Shown here piece after piece: positions 32,944 to 42,169 of a stretch of DNA of 64,000 nucleotides. The notes beneath the pieces are model-generated. The model was not told the DNA's origin, made no database searches, and worked only from the letters and a program-made list of their open reading frames with translations. Position 1 is the stretch's first letter; each line of letters starts with the position of its first letter. The translations under genes and the position numbers were made by a program. This stretch comes from Phenylobacterium glaciei (GTDB lineage Bacteria > Pseudomonadota > Alphaproteobacteria > Caulobacterales > Caulobacteraceae): positions 2,753,501-2,817,500 of the forward strand of contig NZ_JAGSGD010000001.1 in NCBI RefSeq assembly GCF_016772415.1. Direction: 5' to 3'.

Positions 32944-34764
32944 ATGTCGGACACCACCCTCGCCCCCTCGTCCGGGGACCTCGGCTTCGATCCCGTCGCC
33001 CTGAGCGACAAGTACCGCGCCGAGCGCGACAAGCGCCTGCGGGCCGACGCCAACGAGCAGTATGTCGAGATCGCAGGCGACTACGCCCACTACCTCGAAG
33101 ACCCCTACGTCGCCCCGGGCTTCACCCGCGCGCCCCTCACCGACGAGGTCGAGGTGGTGGTGATCGGCGGTGGCTTCGGCGGCCTGCTGGCCGGCGCCCG
33201 CCTGCGCGAGGCCGGGGTCCAGGACATCCGGGTCATCGAGAAGGGCGGCGACTTCGGCGGCACCTGGTACTGGAACCGCTACCCTGGCGCGGCCTGCGAT
33301 ATCGAGAGCTACATCTACCTGCCGCTGTTGGAAGAAGTCGGCTTCATGCCGCGGGAGAAGTACACCCGCGCCCCGGAAATTCTCGCCCACAGCCGCGCCA
33401 TCGGCGAGAAGTTCGGCCTCTACGACAACGCCTGCTTCCAGACCGAAGTCACCAACATGACCTGGGACGAATCCTCGGCCCGCTGGATCATCGAGACCAA
33501 CCGCGGCGACCGCATGAAGGCCCGCTTCGTGGCCATGGCCAACGGCCCGCTCCACCGTCCGAAGCTGCCGGGCATCCCCGGCGTCGACACCTTCAAGGGC
33601 CACACCTTCCACACCAGCCGCTGGGACTACGCCTACACCGGCGGCGACAGCTTCGGGGGCCTCACCGGCCTGGCCGGCAAGCGCGTCGGCATCATCGGCA
33701 CCGGGGCGACAGCGGTGCAGTGCGTGCCCCACCTGGGCGAAGGCGCGGGCGAGCTGTTCGTCTTCCAGCGCACCCCGTCCTCCATCGACGTCCGCAACAA
33801 CACCCCCACCGATCCGGAGTGGGCGGGCAGCCTGGAGCCCGGTTGGCAACAGCGGCGAATGGACAACTTCAACATCCTGCTGTCGGGCGGCTACCAGGAA
33901 GAGGACCTGGTCAACGACGGCTGGACCGACATCATCCGCAATCTCGGCCTCGTCGCCCGCCAGCGCGCCGAGACGTCCGGCGGTCCGGTCAATCCGGCCG
34001 AGCTGATGCAGCTGGCGGACTTCAAGAAGATGGAGCAGATCCGCGCCCGGGTGGATTCCGTGGTCGGCGACGCCTCAACGGCCGAGGCGCTGAAGCCCTA
34101 CTACAACCAGTTCTGCAAGCGTCCCTGCTTCCACGACGACTACCTGGCCACCTTCAACCGCCCCAACGTCCACCTGATCGACACCAACGGGAAGGGCGTC
34201 GAACGCATCGACGAGACGGGTGTCTGGGCCAACGGCCAGCACTATGAGCTCGACTGCCTGATCTATGCGACCGGCTTCGAGGTCGGCACCGACTACACGC
34301 GGCGCGCCGGCTACGAGGTGCACGGCAAGGACGGCCTGACCCTGACGGCGAAGTGGAAGGATGGCCTGGCCACCCTGCACGGAATGCACACCCGCGGCTT
34401 CCCCAACTGCTTCATCTTTTCCAATGCGCAGTCCGGCTTCACCGCCAACTTCCCGCACATGATGAACGAGCAGTCCAAGCACTTCGCCTACATCGTCCAG
34501 CATGCCCTGGACCACCAGGTGCGCACCGTCGAAGCCTCTCAGGAGGCCGAGAGCGCCTGGGTGGAGAAGATCCTGTCGCTGGCGATCATGCGCCAGAAGT
34601 TCCAGGAGGAATGCACCCCGGGCTACTACAACAACGAGGGCCAGCCCTCGGCCTTGGCTGTCCGCAACGGCTCCTACGGCGCCGGACCGGCCGCCTTCAT
34701 CAAGGTGCTGGAAGACTGGCGCGCCGAGGGGACCCTTCCCGGCCTGGAGCTGGATCGCAGCTAG
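32944..34764 (+). CDS. Flavin-containing Baeyer-Villiger monooxygenase
   Basis: 606 residues, matching the long (cyclopentadecanone/phenylacetone-type) BVMOs. FAD fold VVVIGGGFGGLLAGARLREA (about 64-83), fingerprint FKGHTFHTSRWD (FxGxxxHxxxW[PD]), second dinucleotide fold VGIIGTGATAVQCVPHLG for NADPH, and C-terminal DCLIYATGFEVGTDYTRR. It inserts oxygen next to a carbonyl to give an ester or lactone. ATG 32944 follows AGGGAGAAAGCTC. The N-terminal ~60 residues precede the FAD fold, as in the larger BVMOs. It is the last gene of a rightward run that began with marR. Confidence 0.95.
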   Translation: MSDTTLAPSSGDLGFDPVALSDKYRAERDKRLRADANEQYVEIAGDYAHYLEDPYVAPGFTRAPLTDEVEVVVIGGGFGGLLAGARLREAGVQDIRVIEKGGDFGGTWYWNRYPGAACDIESYIYLPLLEEVGFMPREKYTRAPEILAHSRAIGEKFGLYDNACFQTEVTNMTWDESSARWIIETNRGDRMKARFVAMANGPLHRPKLPGIPGVDTFKGHTFHTSRWDYAYTGGDSFGGLTGLAGKRVGIIGTGATAVQCVPHLGEGAGELFVFQRTPSSIDVRNNTPTDPEWAGSLEPGWQQRRMDNFNILLSGGYQEEDLVNDGWTDIIRNLGLVARQRAETSGGPVNPAELMQLADFKKMEQIRARVDSVVGDASTAEALKPYYNQFCKRPCFHDDYLATFNRPNVHLIDTNGKGVERIDETGVWANGQHYELDCLIYATGFEVGTDYTRRAGYEVHGKDGLTLTAKWKDGLATLHGMHTRGFPNCFIFSNAQSGFTANFPHMMNEQSKHFAYIVQHALDHQVRTVEASQEAESAWVEKILSLAIMRQKFQEECTPGYYNNEGQPSALAVRNGSYGAGPAAFIKVLEDWRAEGTLPGLELDRS

Positions 34765-34780
34765 TTCGGTGTTCATTCTG

Positions 34781-34799
34781 CCCGCCGCAGCGCGGCGGG
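34781..34799. terminator. Hairpin between convergent BVMO and phytase genes
   Basis: CCCGCCGC (34781-34788) with GCGGCGGG (34792-34799), 3-nt loop. There is no T run, so intrinsic termination is uncertain. Confidence 0.4.
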
Positions 34800-34809
34800 A
34801 AGCCGGAAC

Positions 34810-35901
34810 CTAGTCGAGGTTCAACGTCGATTTTACGTCGCGCCAGTCAACCAGCTTGAAGTTCTGCCGCACACGGTTGGTCGTCACCGCCTCGCCCAGG
34901 TCATCGACATCGTCCTGCATGACCACCAGCCCCGCGGTGTAGGGGCCGACAGGACCTGCGTGGGCGGCGACACCATCGGTGCCGGTCACGCCGTCGACCC
35001 CGGCAGCCGAGACCACCGAGAAACGTCCGCGGTAGATGGGCGCGTCGCCATCCACTCGCCACACGGCGAAGGCGCTGTCGCCCTGGCTGGAAACGATCAG
35101 CCAGGTCTTCTCTCCCTCACGGAGCAGGCTCATCCCCTCGACGTCGGGCTTGAGCATCTGGGACGGGGCCTCGGCGATCCGCACGCGCGGGGCGGTCGAG
35201 GCGGGATCCAGATCGTACCGCCAGACGCCAACGTTCTCCTCGCCGATGTACAGCACGCCCTTGGCGTCATCGACCACGCAGCCCTCAGTCTGGCTGCCGA
35301 CAGAAAAACGGCGCTCTTCGGTCGCCACCATTGCGCCATCAGCGCCAACGGCGATCTTGACCTGGCGCACCTGGCCATCGGTGCCGTTGGTGACGGTGAT
35401 GAAGTCATCGCCGCGTCGGCCCATACAGAAGCCGTAGGGCTCGGTGAGGTCGAGCTTGGCCAGCCCCCACGGCGAGACCGTCAGGGTCGCCGGATTCATG
35501 AGATACAAGGCCACGCCCATGCGGCCGCGATCGGAGGCGCCAACGAGCACGCGCTCGCCCTGGGGAGTCGCAAAGCCGTCACGCAGATCGACGTTGTTGA
35601 GCTTTCCGTCGGGGATAAAGGCGGTCGCCTTGCCCGCCAGGTCATAGGTGTAGAGGCCCGCCTGCTTGTCGGTGCCGAAGATCACCACGCGGTCAGAATT
35701 CTTGGGATCGACCCAAATCTCGGGATCATCGGCGGCGTCGCCGCGCTCGGTGGCGACGTTCTGGGTCTCAGCGGCGGCCGGAACGGGGGCGCCAAGGCCA
35801 ACCAGCATCTTGGGAGAATCGGACTGCGCCTCGGGGGAGACCGCCGCGCAGGCGACGCAGGTCAGGGACAGGGCGGCGACGACGGCGGCGCGGAGTAGCA
35901 T
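34810..35901 (-). CDS. Beta-propeller phytase (predicted lipoprotein)
   Basis: 363 residues. N-terminus MLLRAAVVAALSLTCVACAA has a lipobox-like VAC. Six-bladed BPP signatures: ERGDAADDPEIWVDPKNSDR, GTDKQAGLYTYDLAGK, NNVDLRDGF, EPYGFCMGR, SQTEGCVVDDAKGVLYIGEE, KPDVEGMSLL. The acidic residues bind the calcium ions that hold phytate. It releases phosphate from myo-inositol hexakisphosphate at the cell surface. It lies 78 bp downstream of a TonB receptor on the same strand, a common pairing in which the receptor imports the product or the chelated substrate. Confidence 0.93.
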   Translation of the reverse strand: MLLRAAVVAALSLTCVACAAVSPEAQSDSPKMLVGLGAPVPAAAETQNVATERGDAADDPEIWVDPKNSDRVVIFGTDKQAGLYTYDLAGKATAFIPDGKLNNVDLRDGFATPQGERVLVGASDRGRMGVALYLMNPATLTVSPWGLAKLDLTEPYGFCMGRRGDDFITVTNGTDGQVRQVKIAVGADGAMVATEERRFSVGSQTEGCVVDDAKGVLYIGEENVGVWRYDLDPASTAPRVRIAEAPSQMLKPDVEGMSLLREGEKTWLIVSSQGDSAFAVWRVDGDAPIYRGRFSVVSAAGVDGVTGTDGVAAHAGPVGPYTAGLVVMQDDVDDLGEAVTTNRVRQNFKLVDWRDVKSTLNLD

Positions 35902-35929
35902 TGGAGAGCCTGGATTCGAATAGGGGGAG

Positions 35930-35958
35930 CCATCCGCCGGCCTACGGCCGGCGGATGG
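35930..35958 (-). other. Strong hairpin between receptor and phytase genes
   Basis: 13-bp perfect stem CCATCCGCCGGCC (35930-35942) with GGCCGGCGGATGG (35946-35958), 3-nt loop, inside the 78-bp receptor-phytase gap. No T run follows on either strand. It may stabilise or partly terminate the receptor mRNA and so set the receptor to phytase ratio. Confidence 0.7.
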
Positions 35959-35979
35959 CGTGCAGTATGCTGCCGGGGG

Positions 35980-38667
35980 TCAGAACTTGAAGCGGACACC
36001 GCCAGTATAGCGGCGACCGAACTTCTCGAACTCGATCGGGTAGCGGCTCTGGTCGCCGTACCGGCGGGAGCCCTGGTTGGTCAGGTTCGCGCCGTCGACG
36101 TAGATTTCGAGGATGTCATTGACCTGATAGCGCGCCGAGAAATCCAGTTCCTCATCGGCGTCCCAGAAGATGTCTCCGTTATCGACGGGATAGACCCCCC
36201 CGGCGATAGTCTGGTAGTCGCCAACCGACTCGCCCCAGGGGGTGCGATATTGGTAGGCGAGGCGAACCGACAGCCCATACTTTTCGTAGGTCGCCTGGAC
36301 GTTGTAGACTGCGTCCGAGCTGCCCAGCAGGCTGATCTTGCGGGAGGCGACGCCATTGTTGGCCGGCAGGCTGACCTCCGATGAGGTGAAGGTCGCCGAT
36401 ACGCTCGTACCGAAGCCTTCCATCCACTCTGGCAGGTTGTTGGCCTGGGCGAAGGTCTCGATTGTGCCGGTGTAGGCGAGTTCCAGGCCCTGAAGGTGGC
36501 CGTCTCCGCCGTTGCCGATGGCGTTATACGCATAGCCCGATCGGTCGATGCCCGGGACGTTCAGGGTCGTGGCCCCATAAACGCTCGAGCGCTTCACAAG
36601 GACGTCGGCGATGTCCTTGTAGAATATGCCCGCCGAGAGGAAGCCGGAAGGCGTCATGTACCACTCGACGTAGGCGTCGAGGCCGATCTGCTTTTCCGGC
36701 TTGGCTTCCGGGTTGCCGCCAGAGATCGACTGGGTGGCGTCGTTGATGGTGAAATTCGGTCGCAGATCATCGAAGTCGGGGCGCGAGGCCGAGGTGGTGA
36801 AGCTCAGGCGGGCCTTCACCTCGTCATTGACGTTCCAGTTCAGGTGCACGCTGGGGTAGACCATCGTGTCTTCGCTGGAGGTTTGCACTAGGCGGGTGTT
36901 GGCAGGCGTCGTCCCCGCCGCAGGGAAGGTCACATAGGCCTGGCCAGTGTTCTTCACCTGCTCGACCCGGGCGCCATACACGATGTTGCCCCAATCGAAC
37001 TGGGTGGTGGCCATGGCGTAGAGCGCCGCAAGCTCCTCTCCGACCAGATAGTAGTTGCCGCGGGTATCGGTCCGCGTCGCTTGGCCGGTGGCGATCAGGT
37101 TGTTCACAAAGGCGGTGGTGAACCCCTTGTCCGTGTATCGGAAGGTGTAGTTGAGGTTCTGGGTGCCGAGATAGCCAATGTCGGTGGCGAAGGTGGACCA
37201 GGTCGGGATGGTCCCGGTGGTGAAGGACTTGGTGTAACCGGCCTCCCGCGACTTCTTCTGGCGGTCTGTGTAAAGGACGCCGAACTGCACCTTGGTCTCG
37301 CGCCCGAACAGCTCGGTCTCGCGGCTGATGTCCAACTTGCCGGTCCACGCCTGGGTGATGTCGGCGCCCACCAGGTTGCCGATGCTCGTCAGAGGGAACT
37401 GGAAGGCTTCGATGTCGGTGACCTGGGCCCCCATGACGCGGGCCGTGGTCGTGCCCAGGGTCTGGAACAGTTTCACCGTGTTCACGTCGCCGTCGCGGAA
37501 GTCATATTGCACGGTCGGGCGCAGAAGGAAGCTGGACGGGCTCTGCAACGCCGCCGTCAACGGCGCGTCGCGGCCGTCCGAAGTGTCCGTGTAGTTGGCC
37601 CGCCAGGAAACGTCCCATCCGCTCCAGCTATGTTCGCCGCCGAGCGTGGTCGTCGACATCTCTTCGACGGAGTCGCGATAGTCGATGCGGGCGTTGATCC
37701 GGGCGCCGTAGGACACGCCAAAGGTCGGGTCCGAGGCGGTGATATTGGCGGCGCTTGCGTACCCCGCCCCCGCCGCGTTCGTGCCTTGGTCGAGACGGAA
37801 GATGAAATTGTCGCGCAGTTCATCGTCGTGATACTGCGTGTAGATCGTGCTGGCGAAAACGCTATTGTTCTCGTCGATCCTGTAGTCGGCGCGCAGAGAC
37901 CCGGAGATGTTCTCCCTGGTCAGTCGATAGTGCTTGTTTTCATGCTCTCGCGCGAAGTGCTTGCTCGGATCAACAGTATTGCTGAGATAGGGATCGGTCT
38001 CCCAGTTGTCCGTTGCCATCTCGCGCATATAGTACGAGCCCTGCGCGACAATGCCGAGCTTCCCGTCCGCGAAGATGTTCGAATAGACCAGCGAGGAGTC
38101 AAATTCCTTGCCACCTCCCAGCTCAACCTTGCCGTAACCAAGCTTGCCGGTGAACGTCTGGCCCGGGTAGTCGAAGGCTCGACGGGTGCGGATATCGATA
38201 TTGCCCGCCACCGAGGCGCCGGCGAGATTGGGCGTGATCGCCTTTTCAACCGTTATCTGGCTGGCGATGGCGGTGGGGATGTTGTCGAAGCGCGAGTCGC
38301 GACCCTGAGGGCTGACGACGCTGAGGCCGTCGAACGACAGGGTCGTCCAATAGACCGGCGCGCCACGCAGATTGATGTAGCGGGCCTGGCCCTGATCGCG
38401 TTGGACGGCGACGCCCGGCAGACGGCCGATGGCGTAGGCGATGTTCTGGTCAGGCAGGTTGCCGGCCGCGTCCGCCGAGAGGACGCTAACCAGGGAGTCC
38501 GAACTGCGCTGGGCCTCCAGGGCCGCCGCGACGCTTTCCGCGATCGGGCGGCGCCCGGTGACCACCAGTTCATCGACACTTGGCGCCTCGGCATCGGCGG
38601 CGAAGGCGGCCGATGACAGACTGAGCGCAGACACGGCGCCGAACAGCGCCACTTTGAATCCAAACAT
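35980..38667 (-). CDS. TonB-dependent receptor (linked to phytase)
   Basis: 895 residues. Signal MFGFKVALFGAVSALSLSSAAFA, TonB box region VDELVVTGRR, plug with NLPDQNIAYAIGRLPGVAVQ, QGQARYINLRGAPVYWTTLS and SQITVEKAITPNLAGASVAG. The large beta-barrel ends GGVRFKF. The LPDxNIAxxIxRxPGVAxxRxxGxxxxxxxRG signature belongs to the group that takes up carbohydrates or phosphorylated compounds in Caulobacter and Xanthomonas rather than siderophores. With the phytase next to it, inositol phosphates are the likely ligands (inference). Confidence 0.92.
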   Translation of the reverse strand: MFGFKVALFGAVSALSLSSAAFAADAEAPSVDELVVTGRRPIAESVAAALEAQRSSDSLVSVLSADAAGNLPDQNIAYAIGRLPGVAVQRDQGQARYINLRGAPVYWTTLSFDGLSVVSPQGRDSRFDNIPTAIASQITVEKAITPNLAGASVAGNIDIRTRRAFDYPGQTFTGKLGYGKVELGGGKEFDSSLVYSNIFADGKLGIVAQGSYYMREMATDNWETDPYLSNTVDPSKHFAREHENKHYRLTRENISGSLRADYRIDENNSVFASTIYTQYHDDELRDNFIFRLDQGTNAAGAGYASAANITASDPTFGVSYGARINARIDYRDSVEEMSTTTLGGEHSWSGWDVSWRANYTDTSDGRDAPLTAALQSPSSFLLRPTVQYDFRDGDVNTVKLFQTLGTTTARVMGAQVTDIEAFQFPLTSIGNLVGADITQAWTGKLDISRETELFGRETKVQFGVLYTDRQKKSREAGYTKSFTTGTIPTWSTFATDIGYLGTQNLNYTFRYTDKGFTTAFVNNLIATGQATRTDTRGNYYLVGEELAALYAMATTQFDWGNIVYGARVEQVKNTGQAYVTFPAAGTTPANTRLVQTSSEDTMVYPSVHLNWNVNDEVKARLSFTTSASRPDFDDLRPNFTINDATQSISGGNPEAKPEKQIGLDAYVEWYMTPSGFLSAGIFYKDIADVLVKRSSVYGATTLNVPGIDRSGYAYNAIGNGGDGHLQGLELAYTGTIETFAQANNLPEWMEGFGTSVSATFTSSEVSLPANNGVASRKISLLGSSDAVYNVQATYEKYGLSVRLAYQYRTPWGESVGDYQTIAGGVYPVDNGDIFWDADEELDFSARYQVNDILEIYVDGANLTNQGSRRYGDQSRYPIEFEKFGRRYTGGVRFKF

Positions 38668-38922
38668 TGATTATCCCCAACCTTGCTTGGTGGAGACACC
38701 TAGGGGCGCCTTTCTCACAATTCGCGAAGGGTTGATGACGCTTTTGTCACGCCCGCCAACTGTGTTCCGCATACAACAGCTATAGGGTCGAGCCGCGTGC
38801 GCGATCTGACCTTTCCAAGGCCCGCTCAGCAATACTCGGGGCGGCGCGCGCCTTGGAATGGAGGTCAAGGCCGAGAACAGCCCGCCGAAAGGCTGCTGCG
38901 GGAGTCTTAAGTTCAGCCGGGA

Positions 38923-39135
38923 TCAGGCCTTCTTGACGAACTCGGTCTTCAGCACGAGGTCCTTGACCTTCTCGGCGCGGCACTCGATCTGGGTCTCGTC
39001 GTCGGTGAGGCGGATGTTCTTCATCAGGGTCCCGCGCTTCAGGGTGACGGTGGTGCCCTTGACCTTGAGGTCCTTGATCAGGGTCACGGAGTCGCCCTCG
39101 ACCAGGAGGGCGCCATTGGCGTCGCGAACATTCAT
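38923..39135 (-). CDS. PhnA/YjdM C-terminal domain protein
   Basis: 70 residues: MNVRDANGALLVEGDSVTLI, KDLKVKGTTVTLKRGTLMKN, IRLTDDETQIECRAEK, LVLKTEFVKKA. This is the C-terminal SH3-like domain of PhnA (YjdM); the N-terminal zinc ribbon of the ~110-residue E. coli protein is missing, as in many short alphaproteobacterial members. Despite the historic name, a role in phosphonate use is doubtful. ATG 39135 is set by conservation. Confidence 0.88.
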   Translation of the reverse strand: MNVRDANGALLVEGDSVTLIKDLKVKGTTVTLKRGTLMKNIRLTDDETQIECRAEKVKDLVLKTEFVKKA

Positions 39136-39207
39136 GCCGGGTTCCTTACGAGGACCTGTGCTGTAGGGACTGGGCGGCCCGCCCACAAGCCGACCGCCCG
39201 AAAGGCC

Positions 39208-39717
39208 CTAGGCGACGGCGCCCAGATAGTCGCGCTTGCCAACCTCGACGCCCTTGTGGCGCAGGATGTCGTGGGCGGTGACGACGTGGAAATAGAAGTT
39301 CGGCAGGGCGAAGCCGAACAGGTAGTCGGGGCCGCTGAAGGTCGGCTTCATGGGGCCGAAGTTCAGAGTGATGGTCCGCCCCTCGCCGGCGTCCACATCG
39401 GCCACAGACAGGCTCTCCAGATAGGCGATGGTCTTGGCGATCCGCTCCTGGAGTTGCGGGAAGGTGGTTTCCTCGTCCGGCATCTTGGGCGACTCCACGC
39501 CGCTCAGGCGCTCGCCCGACAGCTTGGCGGTGTCGCTGGTGCGCTGCACCTGGGCGGCCAGGGTCAGCATGTCGGGCGCCAGCCGCGCCTCGATCAGCTC
39601 CGACGGCGCGATCCCCTTCTCGGTCGCGTAGGCCGCGCCCTTCTCCAGCAGATGAGCGAGGTTCTTCAGGCCGCGCACGAAGAGCGGGATCGAGGCTTGG
39701 TGGAGGGAGATCGACAT
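39208..39717 (-). CDS. DUF1993 family protein
   Basis: 169 residues: MSISLHQASIPLFVRGLKNL, YATEKGIAPSELIEARLAPD, NFGPMKPTFSGPDYLFGFAL, PNFYFHVVTAHDILRHKGVE. This is the DUF1993 pattern, a DinB-like four-helix bundle with conserved His in FYFHVVTAHDILRH that could bind metal. Function unknown. ATG 39717 is the conserved start. Divergent from DUF4180. Confidence 0.92.
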   Translation of the reverse strand: MSISLHQASIPLFVRGLKNLAHLLEKGAAYATEKGIAPSELIEARLAPDMLTLAAQVQRTSDTAKLSGERLSGVESPKMPDEETTFPQLQERIAKTIAYLESLSVADVDAGEGRTITLNFGPMKPTFSGPDYLFGFALPNFYFHVVTAHDILRHKGVEVGKRDYLGAVA

Positions 39718-39814
39718 GCGGGCGTCCTTGGAAAGAAACGGGCCCACCTCGGGCCCTCGCGGCTCATATGGGGTATGAGCATTCAAAGCGCGACCATGAG
39801 ACGGTGACCCAATC

Positions 39815-40168
39815 ATGAGCCTTCAGATTCTCAACGCCGCCCGCATCTGGCTCTGCGCCGCCGACGGCCCGCGCCTGTCTTCCGGCCGCGACGCCACCGA
39901 CATTATCGGCGACGCCTATGGGGCGGAGGTCGCGGTCGTCGCCCTGCCCGCGTCCCGCCTGACCGATGAGTTCTTCGACCTCAGCACCCGGCTGGCCGGG
40001 GAGTTCGTGCAGAAGTTCGTCAACTACGGCGCGGCCCTGGCCATCGTCGGCGACATCTCGGCCCACATCGCGGCCAGCAGCGCCCTACGCGACTTCGTCT
40101 ACGAGTCCAACCGCGGCCGGCATCTGTGGTTCGTGGACAGCCTCGACGATCTCGCCGCCCGCCTCTGA
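39815..40168 (+). CDS. DUF4180 family protein
   Basis: 117 residues: DGPRLSSGRDATDIIGDAYG, LTDEFFDLSTRLAGEFVQKF, VNYGAALAIVGDISAHIAAS and FVYESNRGRHLWFVDSLDDL are typical DUF4180 segments. No assigned function. It starts 97 bp from the divergent DUF1993 gene. Confidence 0.9.
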   Translation: MSLQILNAARIWLCAADGPRLSSGRDATDIIGDAYGAEVAVVALPASRLTDEFFDLSTRLAGEFVQKFVNYGAALAIVGDISAHIAASSALRDFVYESNRGRHLWFVDSLDDLAARL

Positions 40169-40247
40169 CGCCAGGGCAGGCTTGCGCCTTAGCCGTGATC
40201 GGCCGACCTTCTCGCCCAACCAGAAAACCACAGGGCGGAGAGCGACC

Positions 40248-41483
40248 ATGTCCATCGACTTCGAGATTCCAGCAGACGCCAAGGCCATCCGCGCCAAGGT
40301 GCGCCAGTGGGTGCACGACGAGTGCATCCCCGCCGAAAAGCGGCTGGTGGACAAGGAGTCCTTTAAGACCGTCCTGGCCGAGCTGCGCACCAAGGCCCGC
40401 GCCGCCGGCCTCTGGCTCCCCTTCATCCCCAAGGAATACGGCGGCATGGGCCTGGGCCCGCTCGCCAACGCCCTGGTGCAGATGGAGTTGGGCGAGAGCC
40501 ACCTCGGCGCGCTCTCGATGAACAGCCAGGGCCCTGACGACGCCACCATGCTGACCCTGCTGGCCCACGGCACCGAGTTCCAGAAGGAGAAGTACCTCAA
40601 GCCGCTGCTGAACGGCGAGAAGCGCGTCTGTTACTCGATGACCGAGAAGGCGGCCGGCGCCGACGCCACCGGTATGCAGACCCGGGCGGTGAAGGACGGC
40701 AACGAGAACTACATCCTCAATGGCGAGAAGTGGTTCTCCTCGGCGGCCAGCGCCGCCGACATGGCCGTCGTCATGGCCATGACCGACCCCGACGCCCCGC
40801 GCCACCAGCGCTATTCCACCTTCATCGTGGAGCTGCCGAACCCCGGCTACATCATCAAGCGCGACATCGGCACCATGGCCAAGGAAGGCCCGCTCAGCCA
40901 TATCATGGGCGGCGGCCACTCCGAGATCGAGATCAAGGACCTGGTGATCCCGGCCGAGAACCTGCTGGGCGGCGAAGGCCAGGGCTTCAACATGGGCCAG
41001 CATCGCCTCGCCTACGGCCGCCTGCGGCACGGCATGCACAACGTCGCCATGGCCCAGCGCGCGCTGGACATGGCCGCCGCCCACGTCACCCAGCGCGAGA
41101 CCTTCGGCAAGAAGCTGTCGGAGCGCCAGGGCGTGCAGTGGATGCTCGCCGACTGCGCCAGCGAGCTCTATATGGCCCGCCTGATGCTGCTGCACATCGC
41201 CTATAAGGCCGAGCGCGGCATGGACCTGCGGCAGGAAAATTCCATCGCCAAGGTGTTCCTGGCCCACATGGTCCACAAGGTGGTGGACACCGCCATCCAG
41301 CTGCACGGCGCGCTGGGCTACTCCACCGACACCCCGCTGGCGGCCTGGTACACCCACATCCGCTCCCAGCGGCTGGTGGATGGGCCTGACGAGGTGCACC
41401 GCTGGACGGTGGGCCGCAATGTGATCAAGGCCTACGAACAGTTCGGCACCACCGCCTCGGCGGCCGGCGGCGACCTTCTTTAG
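40248..41483 (+). CDS. Acyl-CoA dehydrogenase family protein
   Basis: 411 residues. Oxidises acyl-CoA to enoyl-CoA with FAD. N-terminal helical domain with WLPFIPKEYGGMGLGPLANA, middle beta domain CYSMTEKAAGADATGMQTRA and YILNGEKWFSSAASAADMAV, C-terminal helices AYGRLRHGMHNVAMAQRALD, QRETFGKKLSERQGVQWMLA and SQRLVDGPDEVHRWTVGRNV. The acid in DGPDEVH is near where the ACAD10/11-like group has its catalytic base. ATG 40248 follows CGGAGAGCGACC. The acyl substrate is unknown. Confidence 0.94.
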   Translation: MSIDFEIPADAKAIRAKVRQWVHDECIPAEKRLVDKESFKTVLAELRTKARAAGLWLPFIPKEYGGMGLGPLANALVQMELGESHLGALSMNSQGPDDATMLTLLAHGTEFQKEKYLKPLLNGEKRVCYSMTEKAAGADATGMQTRAVKDGNENYILNGEKWFSSAASAADMAVVMAMTDPDAPRHQRYSTFIVELPNPGYIIKRDIGTMAKEGPLSHIMGGGHSEIEIKDLVIPAENLLGGEGQGFNMGQHRLAYGRLRHGMHNVAMAQRALDMAAAHVTQRETFGKKLSERQGVQWMLADCASELYMARLMLLHIAYKAERGMDLRQENSIAKVFLAHMVHKVVDTAIQLHGALGYSTDTPLAAWYTHIRSQRLVDGPDEVHRWTVGRNVIKAYEQFGTTASAAGGDLL

Positions 41484-41559
41484 CCCCCTGGGGAACGGCG
41501 CGCCGGAACCCGCCCCGCGCGCGCCGGGTTCCTCTGGTCAGGATCGGAGGAGAACGCCC

Positions 41560-41748
41560 ATGGGCAAGATTCAAGGCGAGGGCGACGACGACGACGCCCG
41601 CCGTTTCCGCGAGGCCGAGGAGAAATTCGTCCGGACCGGCCAGGTCGAGCAGAAAGCAAAGGAAGCCGGGGACGCTCTTGACGGGCCGGAGGGCGCGGAG
41701 CTTGAGAAGGCGCGCATCGACACCGCCAAGGGCGCCAAGCCGCAATAG
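41560..41748 (+). CDS. Small charged conserved hypothetical protein
   Basis: 62 residues: MGKIQGEGDDDDARRFREAE, EKFVRTGQVEQKAKEAGDAL, DGPEGAELEKARIDTAKGAK. Very hydrophilic and probably disordered or helical. Similar short proteins are common in proteobacteria without known function. ATG 41560 has GGAGGAGAACGCCC just upstream, a strong ribosome site. Confidence 0.78.
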   Translation: MGKIQGEGDDDDARRFREAEEKFVRTGQVEQKAKEAGDALDGPEGAELEKARIDTAKGAKPQ

Positions 41749-41818
41749 ATAGACGCCAGAGCGTCAGAGACCGCCAGGGCCGGACGGCCCTGTCTGGCAG
41801 GTCGGTAGAGATCAAGAC

Positions 41819-41850
41819 GGCGGGGCGCGCCGGAGACCGGCGGCCCCGCC
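41819..41850 (-). terminator. Hairpin downstream of cold-shock gene
   Basis: GGCGGGGC (41819-41826) with GCCCCGCC (41843-41850) and an inner GCGCCGG/CCGGCGG stem. It lies 8 bp after the csp stop on the minus strand. The T content after it is weak. Confidence 0.45.
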
Positions 41851-41858
41851 TTCAAGAA

Positions 41859-42068
41859 CTAGAGGATTTGCAGCTGAGCGGCAGAATCCTTGCCGCTCTT
41901 GCGGTCGCGCTCGACTTCGAAGCTGACCTTGTCACCTTCGTTCAGTCCGCCGAGGCCCGCGCGTTCAACCGCCGAGATGTGGACGAAAACGTCGCCGCCA
42001 CCGCCCTCAGGAGCGATGAAGCCATAACCCTTGGTTCCGTTGAACCACTTCACAGTACCAGTCGCCAT
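41859..42068 (-). CDS. Cold-shock protein (CspA family)
   Basis: 69 residues: [20 protein letters not shown], then [23 protein letters not shown]1 (KGYGFI) and RNP2 (VFVHI) are intact. Single OB fold binding single-stranded RNA/DNA as a chaperone. ATG 42068 is the conserved start; five upstream in-frame codons are not conserved. Confidence 0.96.
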   Translation of the reverse strand: MATGTVKWFNGTKGYGFIAPEGGGGDVFVHISAVERAGLGGLNEGDKVSFEVERDRKSGKDSAAQLQIL

Positions 42069-42169
42069 TGTCGTCCCTATCAAAGTGAGTGAATCCGCAG
42101 TGGCAGAGGACGGTCAAAGACGCAAGCGTGCAAAATTCGAAGCCCCCACGGAATCTGCGGTTTCATCGT

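Noticed and set aside
38668..38760. Pho box upstream of the phytase-linked receptor.
   Set aside because: Only an inverted ATGAC-N6-GTCAC is present; the direct CTGTCA repeats with 11-bp period are not.
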